Source of the DNA: Lachnospiraceae bacterium
Lineage (GTDB): Bacteria; Bacillota; Clostridia; Lachnospirales; Lachnospiraceae
Length of the DNA stretch: 11,177 nucleotides
Direction: 5' to 3'
NCBI GenBank assembly: GCA_019420465.1
Contig: JAHZHB010000113.1
Coordinates: forward strand, 1 to 11,177
The translations under genes were made by a program, and so were the position numbers. How positions within the stretch are numbered: the first letter of the stretch is position 1; every line of letters starts with the position of its first letter. This document shows positions 1-6,853 of the stretch, piece by piece. The notes below the pieces were generated by a model. That model was not told the DNA's origin and made no database searches. It saw only the letters and a program-made list of their open reading frames with translations.

Positions 1-22
1 CGTGAGGGGGCATTCCCTTTTT
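1..22. terminator. Probable half of a bidirectional terminator, cut by window edge
   Basis: Immediately after the YitT-family stop codon the plus strand reads GGGGGCATTCCC followed by TTTTTC. This is what the 3' arm plus T-run of a plus-strand terminator looks like; on the minus strand the same bases would be the 5' arm (GGGAATGCCCCC) of a terminator for the YitT gene. The partner arm would lie left of position 1, so the hairpin itself is not visible and the call is an inference. Confidence 0.35.
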
Positions 23-892
23 CTATAAACTGTTCAATTTACACTGGTCGAATCCCTCTCCGAACACATCCTGTGCATCACATACGATCACAGAAGCTTC
101 CGGATCATACTTGATCACAGAACTTTTGATCAAAGCGATCTTTCCCGGCTTAAACGCACAGATCAGCACTTTTTTCTCATGCTGGCTGAAACCACCGCGG
201 CCGGTGATCTCTGTCACACCCAGGTCCAGAAGCAGAAGCTCCTGCATCAGGTCCTCCCCTTTGTCCGTAATGATACAGGCTACCTTGGAATTTTTCCGTC
301 CGTAGATCACAAAATCCATCGCATAACTCATAATAAACAGCGCAATGATAGCATAAATGGCATCGTTATATTCCTTCATGACCACTTCGTAAAAAGCGAT
401 GATGATAAAATCGATCACCAGACACAGCTTTCCGATAGATATGTGATGATATTTTCGTTTCAGTAGACTGGCAGCCAGCTCTGTACCACCTGTAGTGGCA
501 CCGACCCAGAGCATCATGCCCAGCGCAGCACCAGCCAGTACACCTCCAAAAATACACGCTGCCAGCTTGTCGTCCATCGGTACAAACGTAATAAAGCCCG
601 GCAGAATATCAATAAAGAAAGAACTGGTCACCATAGCAAATACAGAAGAGAGCAAAAGTCCCGGGCCCTGGAAATAAATGCCAAGTGCAAATAAGGGAAT
701 ATTAAAAATCGTCACCATCACACCGATTGGCAGGATCGGTATCAGTATATTGATCGTCTGCGACAGACCGGTCAGACCTCCCATCGCGATATTGTTTGGT
801 ACAAACAGCCAGTCAAATGCCAGTGCATAAAAAAAGCTTCCCAGCAGTATGATACCGTAATCCCGCATAACATGTAATATTTTCTCTTTCAT
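23..892 (-). CDS. YitT family membrane protein (DUF2179 C-terminal domain)
   Basis: The 289-residue product is a multi-pass membrane protein of the YitT family, whose transported substrate, if any, is not established. About five or six hydrophobic segments span residues 12-195, with the glycine-rich family motifs AMGGLTGLS (37-44) and GATTGGTEL (131-139). A soluble C-terminal DUF2179 domain follows (about 203-289), with the GRGG turn at 231-234, YDPEASVIV (262-270) and the closing VFGEGF (276-281), so the protein is full length. The ATG at 892 lies 9 nt after a perfect AGGAGG, which decides the start; the stop is TAG. It is alone on its transcript: the trmL terminator lies upstream and a probable terminator arm downstream. 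Family assignment is firm; the function is unknown beyond membrane location. Confidence 0.93.
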   Translation of the reverse strand: MKEKILHVMRDYGIILLGSFFYALAFDWLFVPNNIAMGGLTGLSQTINILIPILPIGVMVTIFNIPLFALGIYFQGPGLLLSSVFAMVTSSFFIDILPGFITFVPMDDKLAACIFGGVLAGAALGMMLWVGATTGGTELAASLLKRKYHHISIGKLCLVIDFIIIAFYEVVMKEYNDAIYAIIALFIMSYAMDFVIYGRKNSKVACIITDKGEDLMQELLLLDLGVTEITGRGGFSQHEKKVLICAFKPGKIALIKSSVIKYDPEASVIVCDAQDVFGEGFDQCKLNSL

Positions 893-919
893 CCACTTTT
901 TCCTCCTGTACTCATTCTG

Positions 920-960
920 TTCCGTTCGGTTATATTTTATCCCTGCCTATTGCCGTTTTT
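920..960 (-). promoter_or_regulatory. Candidate sigma-A promoter of the YitT gene
   Basis: On the minus strand, between the trmL terminator and the YitT gene, TCGAAA (4 of 6 to the -35 consensus) is followed after 17 nt by TAAAAT (5 of 6 to the -10 consensus), roughly 40 to 75 nt upstream of the start codon. The -35 match is moderate. A promoter is expected here because the gene follows a strong terminator. The rest of the 187-nt gap (893-1079) shows only this promoter, the AGGAGG site and the terminator. Confidence 0.4.
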
Positions 961-1024
961 CGACCCGCCAGCCATGCTGCACATCATTTCTTTTTTACTA
1001 TGATCTTTTATTTCATTAAAGCGT

Positions 1025-1081
1025 AAAAAAGACTTCGGAAAAAGCAAGCCGCAATACTGCCCGCCATTTCCGAAGTCTTTT
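1025..1081 (-). terminator. Rho-independent terminator of the trmL operon
   Basis: A perfect 14-bp inverted repeat (plus-strand arms AAAGACTTCGGAAA at 1028-1041 and TTTCCGAAGTCTTT at 1067-1080, extendable by one A-T pair) encloses a 25-nt loop. On the minus strand the second arm runs into six Ts (1030-1025). The first arm begins inside the trmL stop codon, so the terminator directly abuts the gene and closes the six-gene cluster. Confidence 0.88.
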
Positions 1082-1580
1082 ATGTCCATTTGTATTTTGT
1101 CAGCTCTCCGCTGGTTTTAAACCCTTCAAAGTTATGCTGTCTGAGTGCTTCATAGAGGATCACTGCTACGGAATTACCAAGATTTAAGCATCTCGTCTCT
1201 CCGATCATCGGTATCCGTATCGCATCCTCCTGATGTTTTAAAAGAATCTCTTCCGGTATACCACCGCTTTCCTTACCAAACATGATAAAGCAGCCATCCT
1301 CATACTTTACCTCCGTGTGCATCTTCTGTGCCTTGGAGGAGGCCATATAGATATGTGCTCCCGGATTTTTCTGCAGAAAATCTTCGAAATTATCGTACCT
1401 GGTCACATCCAGATACTTCCAGTAGTCCATACCGGCTCTTTTGAGCTGTTTTTCCGTCAGCTGAAAGCCGAGCGGCTCGATCAGATGCAGCCTGGTGTCT
1501 GTTGCCACACAGGTACGACCGATATTTCCTGTATTTGCCGGTATCTCCGGCTCAAATAATACAATATTAAATTTTGCCAT
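1080..1580 (-). CDS. trmL: tRNA (cytidine(34)-2'-O)-methyltransferase TrmL
   Basis: A 166-residue SPOUT-superfamily methyltransferase of the TrmL/YibK/CspR type, which uses S-adenosylmethionine to 2'-O-methylate the wobble base of tRNA-Leu isoacceptors in the cytoplasm. The diagnostic motifs are all present: EPEIPANTGNIGRTC (10-24) with the NIGRT core, FGKESGGIP (101-109), and IPMIGETRCLNLGNSVAV (123-140), which forms the trefoil-knot cofactor site. The length is typical of this minimal single-domain family, with no extra RNA-binding domain. The ATG overlaps the TAA of the upstream HypE-like gene by one base (TAATG), a classic translational-coupling arrangement, with an AAGGTGA element 7 nt upstream. 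It is the last gene of the cluster. The exact target tRNA set in this organism is inferred from the family. Confidence 0.95.
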   Translation of the reverse strand: MAKFNIVLFEPEIPANTGNIGRTCVATDTRLHLIEPLGFQLTEKQLKRAGMDYWKYLDVTRYDNFEDFLQKNPGAHIYMASSKAQKMHTEVKYEDGCFIMFGKESGGIPEEILLKHQEDAIRIPMIGETRCLNLGNSVAVILYEALRQHNFEGFKTSGELTKYKWT

Positions 1581-2566
1581 TATCCCATCACCTTGTACAA
1601 TTCATCTGTCTGCGGCCTGTCCAGATACCGGACATCTTCTCCGTTTCGCAGTACGCGGTCATTGCCGTCTGTGGCTCTTCCCACAACAGCAGCATGGATA
1701 CCTGCTTTTTGCAGCTCCATCACGAGGCCATGACCGTCATCCGTCGCGATCATCATAGAACCGCTTGACATGCTCTGATACGGGTTCAGGCCGAAATATT
1801 CGCAGATCTCCACAGTTTCCTGACGGATCGGGATTGCTTTCAGGTCGGCATCAAGACCTACACCGGAGCCTTCTGCCATCTCCCACAGCGCACCGAACAC
1901 ACCACCCTCTGTGATATCATGCATCGCAGTAACACCGAAGGCATGTGCGATCCTGGCATCCTGCACAACCGACAGATACTGGTCAAAATCCTGCGCTGTA
2001 TGGATCAGCTCTGGATTAAACCGTTTTAAAAGCTCTTCTTCCTTTTCTTTGGCCAGAATAGACGTAGCCTCCAGACCGACCCACTTGGTCACAACGATAT
2101 CCTGTCCCGGATGCACCTGCATGGTTGTCAGAAGATCCTTTTTCTTTGTTTTTCCCACACCGGTCACGGTCAGAAGCGGCTGCCGGACGACATTGGTAAT
2201 CTCCGTATGGCCGCCCATGATCTCCATACCAAGCTCTTTACAGGTGCGCTCTGCATCCTGCATCATTTTGCGGATCTGTTCTTCCTCGATCTCCGGCGGC
2301 AGAAGCACCGTCAGGATCACGCCTACCGGTTCCGCACCGGAAGCCGCCAGATCGTTGGCTGTCACATGGATGCCATGGCTGCCGATATCCTTTACCGTTC
2401 CCGTGATCGGGTCAGAAGACATGACAAATACTTCATCCGGACCAAGCTCCATAACCGCACAGTCCTGTCCTACGGCCGGTCCTACCAGTACCTCATCTCT
2501 TCTGTGTTTTGCCTGTTTTAATACGGAGCGGACCAGCATCTGCTCCGGCAGTTTACCTATTTTCAT
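1580..2566 (-). CDS. AIR synthase (PurM)-like protein related to HypE
   Basis: A 328-residue member of the PurM/HypE/SelD/ThiL ATP-binding superfamily. The N-terminal AIRS domain (about 30-140) carries GQDCAV (33-38), SSDPITG (50-56), NDLAASGAEP (71-80) and GGHTE (118-122); the C-terminal AIRS_C domain (about 150-300) carries DITEGGVFGAL (217-227) and the serine-rich SMSSGSMMIA stretch. The overall plan is that of HypE, which makes the cyano ligands of NiFe hydrogenases. However, the protein ends in KVMG and lacks the C-terminal PRxC cysteine on which HypE carries the carbamoyl/cyano group, and no other hyp gene is in the window. It is therefore better called a HypE-like protein of unknown substrate, probably an ATP-dependent enzyme. 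The start at 2566 has GAGGAG 5 nt upstream; the gene lies 22 nt after the VanW gene and is coupled to trmL. Confidence 0.85.
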   Translation of the reverse strand: MKIGKLPEQMLVRSVLKQAKHRRDEVLVGPAVGQDCAVMELGPDEVFVMSSDPITGTVKDIGSHGIHVTANDLAASGAEPVGVILTVLLPPEIEEEQIRKMMQDAERTCKELGMEIMGGHTEITNVVRQPLLTVTGVGKTKKKDLLTTMQVHPGQDIVVTKWVGLEATSILAKEKEEELLKRFNPELIHTAQDFDQYLSVVQDARIAHAFGVTAMHDITEGGVFGALWEMAEGSGVGLDADLKAIPIRQETVEICEYFGLNPYQSMSSGSMMIATDDGHGLVMELQKAGIHAAVVGRATDGNDRVLRNGEDVRYLDRPQTDELYKVMG

Positions 2567-2588
2567 AAGATCTCCTCATCCTGTCGCC

Positions 2589-4154
2589 TTATTTACCGAT
2601 AGAAGCCAGCACCTGTTTGACCTGACTTAAATCCCCGGTTGCTGCTGCCTGTGCCAGTGCCGAAGCCACTGCGGAGCTTGCCCCGGCAGTACCTACTTCT
2701 ATCAGGCCGTCAGACTTGGCATAATGACTGGTATTGACACGCTCTCTGCTTTCTTCCTTGCCGTTTACGGTGACAACCTTGTAAAGCTCAGCTGAGCAGC
2801 CCTGATGTACTGCCTGTGTACGGTTGATCACACCTACGTTGTAGGCTGAGCTGGTCTTTATCGTTGTTGTTGCCTCTTCTGTACTCAGCGTCACACTCTC
2901 ATACGATACTTTACGATTGGCATCACGGTATTCTGAACCATAGACTCTGGCCACCAATGTACCATTGTAGGCCACCATATAAATATAGACCGGATGATCG
3001 GTATTATTTTTAAATTTAAAATCCTTGCCACTTGACTCGGCGATCGCCGCATCCATGGACGGTTTGACATAATTAACGATCATGGAATGATTCTTTCGTT
3101 CCGTAACCTCAAGCTCCGCACGCAATACCGCCAGATACAGCGTTGTGGATACCTGACAGATACCGCCGCCAAAAGTCTCTGTTGTCGTACCATTGGCATA
3201 GGAACCTGCAAGCGCATATCCATTTTCCTCCGAAAACGGCGTGATCGTATCTAATGTTGAGAAGGTATCTCCCGGGTACAGCACGGTACCGTTGATCAGC
3301 TTTGCCGCTGTCGCGATATTGGTCGAACGGGATTTGCTGGATTTGGAATAATCTGTGCTTGCCTTGCCGAGGATATCCTTTACCGAAGACAGTTCCTCTT
3401 TGCTGTGGCTTGGCTCAGTCACATCATATACCATCGTGATCGTCCCTGCACCGCCATCCCAGCCATCGGTCAGATAGCTGCGGATCGCCTCGAGGGATTC
3501 GTCTACCTTCAGTGTACATCCATTCTGTCCATCTATAACATTCAGGGAACCTCCGGACATGTCGAACGTCGGTTCCTGCGGATCCTTGTCACACTCCGGC
3601 ACACAGCGATCCTCCAGAAAGCTTTTGGCCACTTCATCTGCAATCGCATACTCCAGATCAAAAGTATAGCTGCCCTTGTCCAGCTGTTTTTTTATCTTAA
3701 AGCGCTGTACTGCATTGCCTTCCCGGCCAAGTGTCTGTGCCTGCTCCACAACATCTGCATTTTTCCAGTACAGCCCCATATCGCCTGCGGTTGCAGAAAT
3801 CTTTGTTTCTCCGATGTCGAGTGTCATCAGATAGCTCTTTTTGTCGTTCACATACTGCTCTACAGCAGCGCTGGCCTCATCTCCGGTCATACCGGAAACA
3901 TCCACCTCTCCGATATGTACGCCGGAAAGGATCTGACCATCCGCAGTTGTCTGGCTGGTCGTTTCTGTATCCTGTGTACTTTCCTGTGCTGCTTCCTGGT
4001 TTTCGGATGTCACAGAAGACGTCTGTGCTCCGGCCTCCTGTGCTGTATCCGGCATCTGCAGAGCCGATGCAGATGTCAGCTGCGCCCCTGCGAAAGAGCA
4101 GCAGGCCAGCACAAAAGCAGCCAGTATAAACCCCTTTTTTCTGTCTGTTTTCAT
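2589..4154 (-). CDS. VanW-domain envelope protein with PG-binding and G5-like regions
   Basis: A 521-residue exported protein of the YoaR/VanW type. The N-terminus has a basic start and hydrophobic core (about 8-24); cleavage could be by signal peptidase I near FAGAQ, although VLAC (15-18) is a weak lipobox-like alternative. A Ser/Thr/Gln/Glu-rich spacer (33-75) follows. Next comes a putative peptidoglycan-binding region starting at GVHIGEVDVSGMT (78-90), the VanW domain (about 276-410, with YPGDTFS at 293-299 and GGGICQVSTTLY at 329-340), then a G5-like region (about 420-490, with NGKEESRERVN) and an Ala-rich helical tail. It probably acts at the cell wall; the biochemical function of VanW domains is unknown, and the name alone does not imply glycopeptide resistance. 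The start is supported by GGGAG upstream. It lies 16 nt after the small membrane peptide gene. Confidence 0.9.
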   Translation of the reverse strand: MKTDRKKGFILAAFVLACCSFAGAQLTSASALQMPDTAQEAGAQTSSVTSENQEAAQESTQDTETTSQTTADGQILSGVHIGEVDVSGMTGDEASAAVEQYVNDKKSYLMTLDIGETKISATAGDMGLYWKNADVVEQAQTLGREGNAVQRFKIKKQLDKGSYTFDLEYAIADEVAKSFLEDRCVPECDKDPQEPTFDMSGGSLNVIDGQNGCTLKVDESLEAIRSYLTDGWDGGAGTITMVYDVTEPSHSKEELSSVKDILGKASTDYSKSSKSRSTNIATAAKLINGTVLYPGDTFSTLDTITPFSEENGYALAGSYANGTTTETFGGGICQVSTTLYLAVLRAELEVTERKNHSMIVNYVKPSMDAAIAESSGKDFKFKNNTDHPVYIYMVAYNGTLVARVYGSEYRDANRKVSYESVTLSTEEATTTIKTSSAYNVGVINRTQAVHQGCSAELYKVVTVNGKEESRERVNTSHYAKSDGLIEVGTAGASSAVASALAQAAATGDLSQVKQVLASIGK

Positions 4155-4170
4155 TGTATACTCCCGCGTA

Positions 4171-4272
4171 TTAAACCAGATACTGTAAAACCATCGGTAC
4201 GATCATCGCTGCAATCAGAAGAATAGCGATCGCTCCGGCAATGATCCGTCTTGTCTGTTCTCTTTTTTTCAT
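4171..4272 (-). CDS. 33-residue single-pass membrane peptide
   Basis: A short ORF fills most of the gap between the exonuclease and VanW genes. It begins MKKREQTRR and continues into one hydrophobic helix (about residues 10-32, rich in Ile, Ala, Leu, Met and Val) ending LQYLV with a TAA stop. Positive residues before the helix predict an N-terminus-in topology. A textbook GGGAGG ribosome binding site sits 6 nt before the ATG, the gene starts 23 nt after the exonuclease stop, and its stop is 16 nt before the VanW ATG. Strong initiation signal, clean coding frame and operon position argue that it is translated. I do not recognise a named family. Possible roles are a regulator or partner of a membrane protein, but nothing in the sequence shows this. 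Confidence 0.72.
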   Translation of the reverse strand: MKKREQTRRIIAGAIAILLIAAMIVPMVLQYLV

Positions 4273-4295
4273 AATATACCTCCCGAACATATGCC

Positions 4296-5006
4296 TCAGT
4301 GTATAATGCGTCCATAGCGCAGAATGATACCGTCGATCAGACGGGATGCCTCACTCTTTGTCAGGCTGTCGATCTGCACATTACATTTTATTGTATGATA
4401 TTTCAGCAAATCATTCAAGTATCCTTTTTGTGCATTTGTGATCGGCTGCTGTTTTTTTGCCTTGCAGACCAGCTTAAGTGGTTCGAAAAGCTCCGGTTTT
4501 TCCTGTCCAAACTGTTCTTTCAGTTTTTCATATAAAAGGGCGGTCACATACGCATCTTCATCTGCCCTGTGTGCACGCTCCTGGGAAATCCCGTAATATG
4601 TACACAGATCCCCCAGCCGGCGGCTCGGCAGTTCTGCAAGCACCTGGCGGCTGATCTTTAACGTATCTGCACCGGATCTGGCAAATTCCAGTCCCTCATT
4701 TACAGCAGCATGTACTAAAAAAGCATAGTCAAACTGCAGATTGTGTCCCAGAAGGGGCAGATCCCCGGCAAAATCAAGAAACTGCCGGATCGCTTCCGCG
4801 ATCTTTGGCTGTCCTGCCACCATATCATCAGATATCCCCGTCAGTTCCGTGATCCGTTCCGGAATCTGCATACATGGATCTACCATACAGTGAAACTGGT
4901 CTGTAAACTCACCATTTTCCACTTTCCATGCACCGATTTCCAGGATCCTGTCCCTTTTGGCTGCCAGCCCTGTTGTTTCCAGATCCACAACAATATATTT
5001 CTCCAT
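4296..5006 (-). CDS. DEDDh 3'-5' exonuclease with extra C-terminal module
   Basis: A 236-residue protein whose first about 165 residues form an RNase T/DnaQ-type 3'-5' exonuclease domain. The catalytic set is complete: D8 and E10 in VDLETTG (Exo I), D93 in GHNLQFDYAFL (Exo II), and H146 with D151 in HRADEDA (Exo III), i.e. the DEDDh class using two metal ions. After a Lys/Gln linker, residues about 188-236 form a small helical module (ITNAQKGYLNDLL, later LTKSEASRLIDGI) not found in minimal exonucleases. It lacks polymerase or helicase domains, so it is neither PolC nor DinG; a DNA repair or RNA-trimming role is possible. The start at 5006 is 2 nt after the radical SAM stop, with AGGAG located inside the end of that gene, implying coupled translation. 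Confidence 0.9.
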   Translation of the reverse strand: MEKYIVVDLETTGLAAKRDRILEIGAWKVENGEFTDQFHCMVDPCMQIPERITELTGISDDMVAGQPKIAEAIRQFLDFAGDLPLLGHNLQFDYAFLVHAAVNEGLEFARSGADTLKISRQVLAELPSRRLGDLCTYYGISQERAHRADEDAYVTALLYEKLKEQFGQEKPELFEPLKLVCKAKKQQPITNAQKGYLNDLLKYHTIKCNVQIDSLTKSEASRLIDGIILRYGRIIH

Positions 5007-5008
5007 AC

Positions 5009-6733
5009 TTATACTTCTCCTGCTGCATCAATGCACTGCCAGCGTGCACTGTGACTTAACGGATCCCTCTTTTCATAGGAAAACAGGATCCATGTCTCTT
5101 TTGCAAATATCTCTTTAAACACTTCCATATGTGTCATCTTTGCCAGCTGTCTGGAATCGCGTCCGGCAAGCTCAGGCAGATACTTCCCCGTTACCTCCTC
5201 TTTTTGGTAAAACTGACGAAAACGTGCCTTGTAGGGTGTCAGATCACGGCCCCAGGCCGGTCTGGTCTTCGTATTTTCCCGAAGATACAGATCAAAAAGC
5301 ATCCACTCTTTGTACATGTCTGTTGTACCCTTTTTCTCCGGCTGTGCCTCCATAAACTCAAGCAGGATCTCGTAGCGCCGGATTCTGGTATGTGCTATAC
5401 CAAAATAGTCTTTTTCTTCGTAAAACTCTCCCAGCCGGTCAAAAAAGGCAAAGGCATCCGTAAAGCTTTCCATGCAGACCGGAAGTGTCTTTGTAAACTG
5501 GGCAGAATTATAATATACTTCCACCATCTCTTCCACGCGTTTCAGTCGCAGCACATCCGCATAGGACAGCCAGTGGGTATACAAAACCTCATAGGGTTCT
5601 TTATCGCTGTATACACATCCATAGCTTTCTGCTTTCTGATACATGTAAGAACCTTTGAGCACTTTTAAAAAGCCAAGCTGCAGCTGATCCGGACTGAGCG
5701 CATAGACCATATTAAAGGAACGGCGAAAGCTGTCAACATCTTCGAAAGGCAGTCCGGCGATCAGATCCAGATGCTGGTGAATATTACGCACACAGCGAAT
5801 GCGCGATACGATATCCGCGACCTTTGCAAAGTCCATTTTCCGGTGAATCTCTTCAATCGTACAGGGATTGGTGGACTGTACGCCGATCTCCAGCTGGATC
5901 AGACCCGGCCGCATACTGCCGATCATAGCGATCTCCTCTTCATCCAGAAGATCAGCTGCCACCTCAAAATGGAAGTTTGTCACCCCATTATCATGCTCGA
6001 TCAGATATTTCCAGATAGCTTTGGCATGGGTATGACTGCAGTTAAAGGTACGATCAACAAATTTAACCTGTTCTACCTTTCTATCGAGGAAAAACTGCAG
6101 CTCCGGCAGTACCAGCGACAGATCTCTGAATCGCAGCCTCTTATCTATAGAAGAAAGGCAATAGCTGCAGGAAAACGGACAACCACGACTCGATTCATAA
6201 TAAATAATGCGGTTTTTAAACTCCGAAAGGTCCTCGTAGGGAAAGGGTACATCGGAAAGATCCATCGTCGGACGGTCCGGCGTATGACAGATCTGGCCGT
6301 TTTCATCCCGATAACTGATCCCTGCGATATCCTCTTTTTGTTTTTCTCCACGCATCATCTGTAAAAGCTCGGTAAAGGTCTTTTCACCTTCCCCCCGCAT
6401 CACGCCGCTTGCCCAGCTGTTTTCAGCAAGAAAATGACCGGCATCGTAGGATACTTCCGGTCCACCTGTCCAGATTGGCAGATCAGGCAGGATCTTATGC
6501 AGCTCCACAGCAATCTCCTTTACCATGGAAATATTCCAGATATAGCAGGACAGTGCCAGAAAATCCGGCTGTTCCAGATACAGGCTTTTCAGGATCTCTT
6601 CCCGGTTCTGGTTGATCGTATACTCCCGCAGAGTGACATCCTCTCCCTGCTTCTTTGCATACGCTTTCAGGCAGTATACTGCCAGATTTGAATGAATATA
6701 TTTTGCATTTATCGCTGCCAGTACGGCTTTCAT
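5009..6733 (-). CDS. B12-binding-domain radical SAM protein (DUF4080)
   Basis: A 574-residue radical SAM enzyme. The N-terminal region (about 1-125) has the fold signature of a cobalamin-binding domain (NAKYIHSNLAVYCL near the start, TGGPEVS at 89-95, RGEGE at 113-117), but the DxHxxG cobalamin ligand motif is absent, so B12 binding is doubtful. The radical SAM core follows, with the 4Fe-4S cysteines C185, C189 and C192 in SSRGCPFSCSYC. The C-terminal about 200 residues match the DUF4080 type by position and length. The reaction is unknown; family members are annotated broadly as methyltransferase- or methylthiotransferase-like. The ATG at 6733 is preceded by AAAGGAG with 7 nt spacing; an overlapping ATG four bases upstream is out of frame and too close to that site. 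It appears to be the first gene of the cluster. Confidence 0.9.
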   Translation of the reverse strand: MKAVLAAINAKYIHSNLAVYCLKAYAKKQGEDVTLREYTINQNREEILKSLYLEQPDFLALSCYIWNISMVKEIAVELHKILPDLPIWTGGPEVSYDAGHFLAENSWASGVMRGEGEKTFTELLQMMRGEKQKEDIAGISYRDENGQICHTPDRPTMDLSDVPFPYEDLSEFKNRIIYYESSRGCPFSCSYCLSSIDKRLRFRDLSLVLPELQFFLDRKVEQVKFVDRTFNCSHTHAKAIWKYLIEHDNGVTNFHFEVAADLLDEEEIAMIGSMRPGLIQLEIGVQSTNPCTIEEIHRKMDFAKVADIVSRIRCVRNIHQHLDLIAGLPFEDVDSFRRSFNMVYALSPDQLQLGFLKVLKGSYMYQKAESYGCVYSDKEPYEVLYTHWLSYADVLRLKRVEEMVEVYYNSAQFTKTLPVCMESFTDAFAFFDRLGEFYEEKDYFGIAHTRIRRYEILLEFMEAQPEKKGTTDMYKEWMLFDLYLRENTKTRPAWGRDLTPYKARFRQFYQKEEVTGKYLPELAGRDSRQLAKMTHMEVFKEIFAKETWILFSYEKRDPLSHSARWQCIDAAGEV

Positions 6734-6767
6734 ACATGATCTCCTTTATCCGGTCTCTTGCTTTTTT

Positions 6768-6819
6768 CCTGTAAAAAGCCGGCCGCAGAGCACACTGCAC
6801 TGCCAGCCGGCTTTTCAGG
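6768..6819 (-). terminator. Rho-independent terminator of the M18 aminopeptidase gene
   Basis: Arms AAAAGCCGGC (6774-6783) and GCCGGCTTTT (6806-6815) form a 10-bp GC-cored stem around a 22-nt loop, with outer CCTG/CAGG bases able to extend it. On the minus strand it ends in TTTTT (6777-6773). The stem is A/T-flanked on both sides, so it may also stop plus-strand transcription. It lies between the M18 gene and the radical SAM gene; I find no convincing promoter between it and 6733, so partial readthrough is possible. Confidence 0.85.
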
Positions 6820-6853
6820 TTCTGTCTCTTAGAAACAGAAACTTTTTCACCGT

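Noticed and set aside
1911..2630. Plus-strand open frame of 239 codons opposite the HypE-like gene
   Set aside because: The opposite strand encodes all AIRS motifs; this frame is Ser/Thr/Arg-rich antisense noise without an initiation signal.
2589..4154. VanW-domain gene as a vancomycin resistance determinant
   Set aside because: VanW domains are common in Clostridia envelope proteins, and no van ligase, dehydrogenase, dipeptidase or two-component genes are present.
3405..4226. Plus-strand open frame of 273 codons opposite the VanW gene
   Set aside because: It runs antisense to a gene with clear signal, VanW and G5-like regions, has no ribosome binding site, and its product is a Cys/His/Arg-rich string with no family features.
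4296..5006. Exonuclease as the polymerase III epsilon subunit or the proofreading part of PolC
   Set aside because: There is no polymerase domain and the gene lies in an unrelated cluster; the complete DEDDh motifs only support a general 3'-5' exonuclease.
6819..6840. Small inverted repeat TTCTGT/ACAGAA after the M18 stop codon
   Set aside because: Only 6 bp, weak, with no T-run; the adjacent GC-rich hairpin is the credible terminator.
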